Shown piece after piece: positions 61,194 to 64,000 of a DNA stretch of 64,000 nt. Each line of letters opens with the position of its first letter. The stretch's first letter is position 1. Made by a program: the position numbers and the translations under genes. Where the stretch lies: contig NZ_BJUV01000014.1 of the NCBI RefSeq assembly GCF_007988805.1, positions 1 through 64,000 of the forward strand, written 5' to 3'. The notes under the pieces are model-generated. The model was not told where the DNA came from. It ran no database searches and was given only the letters and a program-made list of their open reading frames with translations. This DNA is from Frigoribacterium faeni (GTDB taxonomy: Bacteria > Actinomycetota > Actinomycetes > Actinomycetales > Microbacteriaceae).

Positions 61194-62606
61194 ATGACCA
61201 CCGAACCCCAGGCCCCCGGACCTCAGGTCGACGGAGCGCCGGTCACCCGCCGCTCGCTCGCCAAGGCGTTCACGGCCTCGCTCACCGGCACCTCGCTCGA
61301 GTGGTACGACTTCGCCGTCTACTCGGCCGCGTCGGCCGTCGTGTTCCCCGTCGTGTTCTTCCCGTCGAGCGACCCGTACACCGCGACGATCCTCGCCTTC
61401 TCGACCTACGCGGTCGGCTACGTCTCGCGTCCGCTCGGCGGCTTCGTCTTCGGTCGCCTCGGCGACAAGATCGGCCGCAAGCCCGTCCTCGTGACGACGC
61501 TGCTCATCATCGGCATCGCGACCTTCCTGATCGGCCTGCTGCCGAGCTACGCCACGATCGGGCTGGCCGCGCCGATCCTGCTCGTGCTGCTGCGCTTCGC
61601 CCAGGGCGTCGGCGTCGGCGGCGAGTGGGGCGGAGCCGTGCTGCTCTCGAGCGAGTTCGGGAATCCGAGGAGGCGCGGCTTCTGGTCGTCCGCCGCGCAG
61701 GTCGGTCCCCCGGCCGGCAACCTGCTCGCGAACGGCGCGCTCGCGGTGCTGACCGCGGTGCTCAGCGAGGAGGCGTTCCTCGACTGGGGCTGGCGCGTCG
61801 CCTTCCTCGCCTCGGCCGTGCTGGTCGGGTTCGGACTCTGGATCCGCCTGAAGCTCGAGGACACCCCCGTGTTCCAGGCCCTGGAGGCGCGGGGCGACGC
61901 CCCGGCCGCTCCGGTCCGCGAGGTGTTCACCACGCAGCTGCGCCCGCTGATCGCAGCCATCCTCAGCCGCATCGGACCGGACGTCACCTACGCCCTCTTC
62001 ACCGTCTTCACCCTCACCTACGGCACGACGACCCTCGGCCTCGAACGCAGCCAGGTGCTCGTCGCCGTGCTGATCGGCTCGGCGTTCCAGCTGATCGGGA
62101 TCCCGCTCGCCGGTGCGCTGTCCGACCGCATCAACCGCCGTCTGCTCTACGGCGTCGCCGCGGTGGGCGCCGCGATCTGGGCCTACGTGTTCTTCGCGAT
62201 CACCGACGGCTCGTCGACCGTGGTGCTGACCATCGGCATCGTGCTCGCCCTGGTCTTCCACTCGTTCATGTACGGCCCGCAGGCGGCGTTCATCGTCGAG
62301 CAGTTCTCGCCGCGCCTCCGCTCCACCGGGAGCTCGCTGGCGTACACGATCGCCGGCGTCTTCGGCGGGGCCATCGCGCCGCTGATGTTCACGATCATCT
62401 ACGAGCAGACCGGCAGCGGGATCGGCATCGCCCTCTACCTCACCGTCGCCGTCGTGCTCACGCTCGTCGGGCTCGCCCTCGGACGCGACTCGAACGTGCA
62501 GGAGGACGCCGACTACCTCGTCGGAGCGCCGGCGACGGGTGCCGGGACGGACGGGATCGACGCGACCCGCGCCTCCTCGGGTCCCGCCTCGGGGTCGCGG
62601 GACTGA
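61194..62606 (+). CDS. MFS transporter of the metabolite:H+ symporter (MHS) family
   Basis: A 470-aa protein with twelve transmembrane segments. TGTSLEWYDFAVYSAAS near 32-48 and GRLGDKIGRKPVL near 90 are MHS hallmarks, and RFAQGVGVGGEWGGA follows. It imports a carboxylate or betaine-like solute with protons. The C-terminal tail ends with DATRASSGPAS, encoded by an exact dispersed-motif copy. Start ATG 61194. The operator at 61128 suggests GntR control. Confidence 0.9.
   Translation: MTTEPQAPGPQVDGAPVTRRSLAKAFTASLTGTSLEWYDFAVYSAASAVVFPVVFFPSSDPYTATILAFSTYAVGYVSRPLGGFVFGRLGDKIGRKPVLVTTLLIIGIATFLIGLLPSYATIGLAAPILLVLLRFAQGVGVGGEWGGAVLLSSEFGNPRRRGFWSSAAQVGPPAGNLLANGALAVLTAVLSEEAFLDWGWRVAFLASAVLVGFGLWIRLKLEDTPVFQALEARGDAPAAPVREVFTTQLRPLIAAILSRIGPDVTYALFTVFTLTYGTTTLGLERSQVLVAVLIGSAFQLIGIPLAGALSDRINRRLLYGVAAVGAAIWAYVFFAITDGSSTVVLTIGIVLALVFHSFMYGPQAAFIVEQFSPRLRSTGSSLAYTIAGVFGGAIAPLMFTIIYEQTGSGIGIALYLTVAVVLTLVGLALGRDSNVQEDADYLVGAPATGAGTDGIDATRASSGPASGSRD
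62563..62580 (-). repeat. dispersed 18-nt motif, exact copy 5
   Basis: In the last codons of the MHS transporter gene, read as TRASS in the cytoplasmic tail. Confidence 0.85.
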
Positions 62607-62629
62607 CCGCCCCGGGCGGCGCCGTGCGA

Positions 62630-63295
62630 TCAGCTGCGCAGGAGGAGGTCGAGCGTCACCCCGAGGTGGCGGTCGATCGCCTCGCGCGCGGCCTCGGCGT
62701 CGCCCGAGGCGAGGGCCTCGACGATCTCGTCGTGCTCGGCGCAGACCCGCTCCTGCCGGTCGGTGCGCCGGAAGAGCGCCTCGACGCCGACCATCACCTG
62801 ACGGGCGCGGAGCTTCTCGTAGCTGCGCGACATGAGGTCGTTGCCGGCCGCGTCGACGAGCAGCTGATGGAACCGCCGGTCGTGCTCGATGAACAGCTGG
62901 CCCGTCTCGTGCGGGTCGAGGTCCTTCAGCTCGTGCTGACTCCGGAGCACGGCCCGCATCTCGGCGAGCGGCACCCGGCCGCTGGCGAGGGTCGTCGTGG
63001 CGGCGTGACGCTCGAGCACCCCGCGGAGCTCCATCAGCTCGGCGATCTCGCGGCCGCTGATCACCGGGACCCGCGCCCCGCGCTTCGGGATCATCTGCAC
63101 GAGGCCGTCCGAGGCGAGCAGCAGCAGCGCCTCGCGGACGGGCGTGCGCGAGACGCCGACCCGCTCGGCGATGTCCTGCTCGCTGAGGAACGCGCCCTGC
63201 ATGGCGGGGTCGACGAGGACCTGCGAGTAGAGGTACTGGTAGGCCCGGTCGCGACCCGAGGCCGCGGGTGCGAGCGGTTCGGGATTCATCTGCAT
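62630..63295 (-). CDS. GntR/FCD-family regulator
   Basis: About 221 aa. The wHTH (LSEQDIAERVGVSRTPVREAL, split about 36-56) and an all-alpha FCD domain with likely metal His/Asp (FIEHDRRFHQLL, AEHDEIVEAL). The start is uncertain: ATG 63295 overlaps the operator, ATG 63289 is close by. It is divergent from the nitrilase-family gene and probably controls that gene and the transporter through ATAC-N5-GTAT sites. Confidence 0.87.
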   Translation of the reverse strand: MQMNPEPLAPAASGRDRAYQYLYSQVLVDPAMQGAFLSEQDIAERVGVSRTPVREALLLLASDGLVQMIPKRGARVPVISGREIAELMELRGVLERHAATTTLASGRVPLAEMRAVLRSQHELKDLDPHETGQLFIEHDRRFHQLLVDAAGNDLMSRSYEKLRARQVMVGVEALFRRTDRQERVCAEHDEIVEALASGDAEAAREAIDRHLGVTLDLLLRS

Positions 63296-63306
63296 ACCAT
63301 ACGTAT
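63294..63306. promoter_or_regulatory. GntR-type operator between regulator and nitrilase-family genes
   Basis: ATACCATACGTAT, same arm sequence and 5-bp spacing as the site at 61128. Location at the regulator start suggests autoregulation. Confidence 0.6.
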
Positions 63307-63327
63307 ACACCACCGATCGGAGAAACC

Positions 63328-64000
63328 ATGCGCGTAGCGCTCGCCCAGATCATCAGCTCGGCCGACCCGCAGGCGAACCTCGCCGAGATCACGACGACGA
63401 CGGAGGCGGCGGTCGCCCGGGGCGCCGAGCTGGTCGTGTTCCCCGAGGCCGCCATGTGCGCCTTCGGCAACGACCTCGGCGCCGTCGCCGAACCCCTCGA
63501 CGGCCCGTGGGCGACGGCGCTGCGCGCGCTGGCCCGCCGGCTCGGCACCACGATCGTGGCGGGGGCCTTCACGCCCGGCTCGGGCGGTCGCGTGCGCAAC
63601 ACGCTGATCGTCGCCGGGCCGACGGCCGACACCGACGACTCGTACGACAAGATGCACCTCTTCGACGCCTTCGGCTACGCCGAGTCCGACTCGGTCGAGG
63701 GCGGCGAGCGGGCGGTCACCGTGTCGGTGGGCGAGACGACGGTGGGGCTCGCCACCTGCTACGACATCCGGTTCTCGTCGCTGTTCCTGGCGAACGCCGC
63801 GGCCGGAGCCCGGATCAGCATCGTGTGCGCGTCGTGGGGCGCCGGGCCCGGCAAGGTCGAGCAGTGGCAGCTGCTGGCCCGGGCGCGGGCCGTCGACACG
63901 ACGACGGTGGTCGTCGCCGTCGGACAGGGCGACCCGGCGTCGCAGGGCGTCGAGCCCGTCGGGGCGGCCCCGACCGGCGTGGGCCACAGCATGGTCGTGT
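63328..64000 (+). CDS. nitrilase-superfamily carbon-nitrogen hydrolase, cut by window end
   Basis: The first 224 aa are in the window. The Glu-Lys-Cys triad is complete: E40 in VVFPEA, K107 in YDKMHLFDAFGYAE, C143 in LATCYDIRF. The domain cleaves amides or carbamoyl groups in the cytoplasm. Start ATG 63328. Being divergent from the GntR regulator and near the transporter, it likely degrades the imported compound. The C-terminus lies beyond the window. Confidence 0.9.
   Translation, partial: MRVALAQIISSADPQANLAEITTTTEAAVARGAELVVFPEAAMCAFGNDLGAVAEPLDGPWATALRALARRLGTTIVAGAFTPGSGGRVRNTLIVAGPTADTDDSYDKMHLFDAFGYAESDSVEGGERAVTVSVGETTVGLATCYDIRFSSLFLANAAAGARISIVCASWGAGPGKVEQWQLLARARAVDTTTVVVAVGQGDPASQGVEPVGAAPTGVGHSMVV

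Noticed and set aside
62607-62620. Terminator between the transporter and GntR genes
   Set aside because: The arms CCGCCC and GGGCGG are separated by a single base, too short a loop for a normal hairpin.

Overview
The window is GC-rich DNA with dense coding, GTG starts, four-base ATGA/GTGA gene overlaps and a few leaderless promoters. Together with the gene families this suggests an actinobacterium, probably Micrococcales and perhaps Microbacteriaceae. That placement is inferred from style only; there is no rRNA or other marker gene.

1-2.8 kb: a WcbI-type putative transferase, a DUF418 membrane protein and a glutaredoxin-like protein. 2.9-15.6 kb: a nitrogen-heterocycle catabolic region. An XRE-cupin regulator and a [2Fe-2S] reductase run leftward. 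Running rightward are a CodA-like deaminase, an NMT1-type ABC importer, a FAD oxidase, a creatininase-family amidohydrolase, a PNPOx-like flavoprotein, a DUF1275 membrane protein and allantoinase. A second amidohydrolase here (8-oxoguanine deaminase-like) lacks two metal ligands. 16.7-23.7 kb: a rhamnoside operon (binding protein, two permeases, GH78) with a divergent LacI regulator, a perfect palindromic operator and a readable promoter. 24.3-25.1 kb: a gene-free tandem array of about 150-bp units, followed by a GH25 lysozyme with an arginine-rich microsatellite tail. 26-38 kb: mixed small genes, including regulators, a TetR/NmrA pair with two operators, CsbD, an Imm5-like protein, DUF4166, a truncated arginase, a VOC protein, a DHFR-like reductase and a cytidine deaminase.

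38.2-44.2 kb: a lower-GC island. It has an Orc1/Cdc6-like ATPase, two serine recombinases, a 5'-truncated surface protein ending in a phospholipase A2 domain, a small membrane protein, and a BECR/EndoU-like toxin-immunity pair. Both the PLA2 gene and the toxin gene carry an in-frame TGA, with plausible protein sequence continuing beyond it.

44.2-64 kb: a membrane protein and a SpoIIE-type phosphatase, then a purine/urate degradation region. This holds an RpiR regulator, an AllC-type amidohydrolase, ureidoglycine-glyoxylate aminotransferase, an AtzH-amidase fusion, FmdA, uricase, a guanine deaminase-like protein, HIU hydrolase, OHCU decarboxylase, a YgfM/XdhD-type xanthine dehydrogenase pair, DUF2848, an MHS transporter, a GntR regulator and a nitrilase-family hydrolase cut by the window end. 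With allantoinase at 14 kb this covers (hypo)xanthine to urate, allantoin, allantoate and ureidoglycine.

Across the chromosomal parts an 18-nt motif, CCGAGGAGGCGCGGGTCG, recurs: five exact and five near copies, on both strands, between genes and inside them (read as TRASS or EEARV). It and its GGAGGCGC core appear to be missing from the 38-44 kb island. I consider this the most likely undescribed element in the window, followed by the toxin island with its TGA-interrupted genes.
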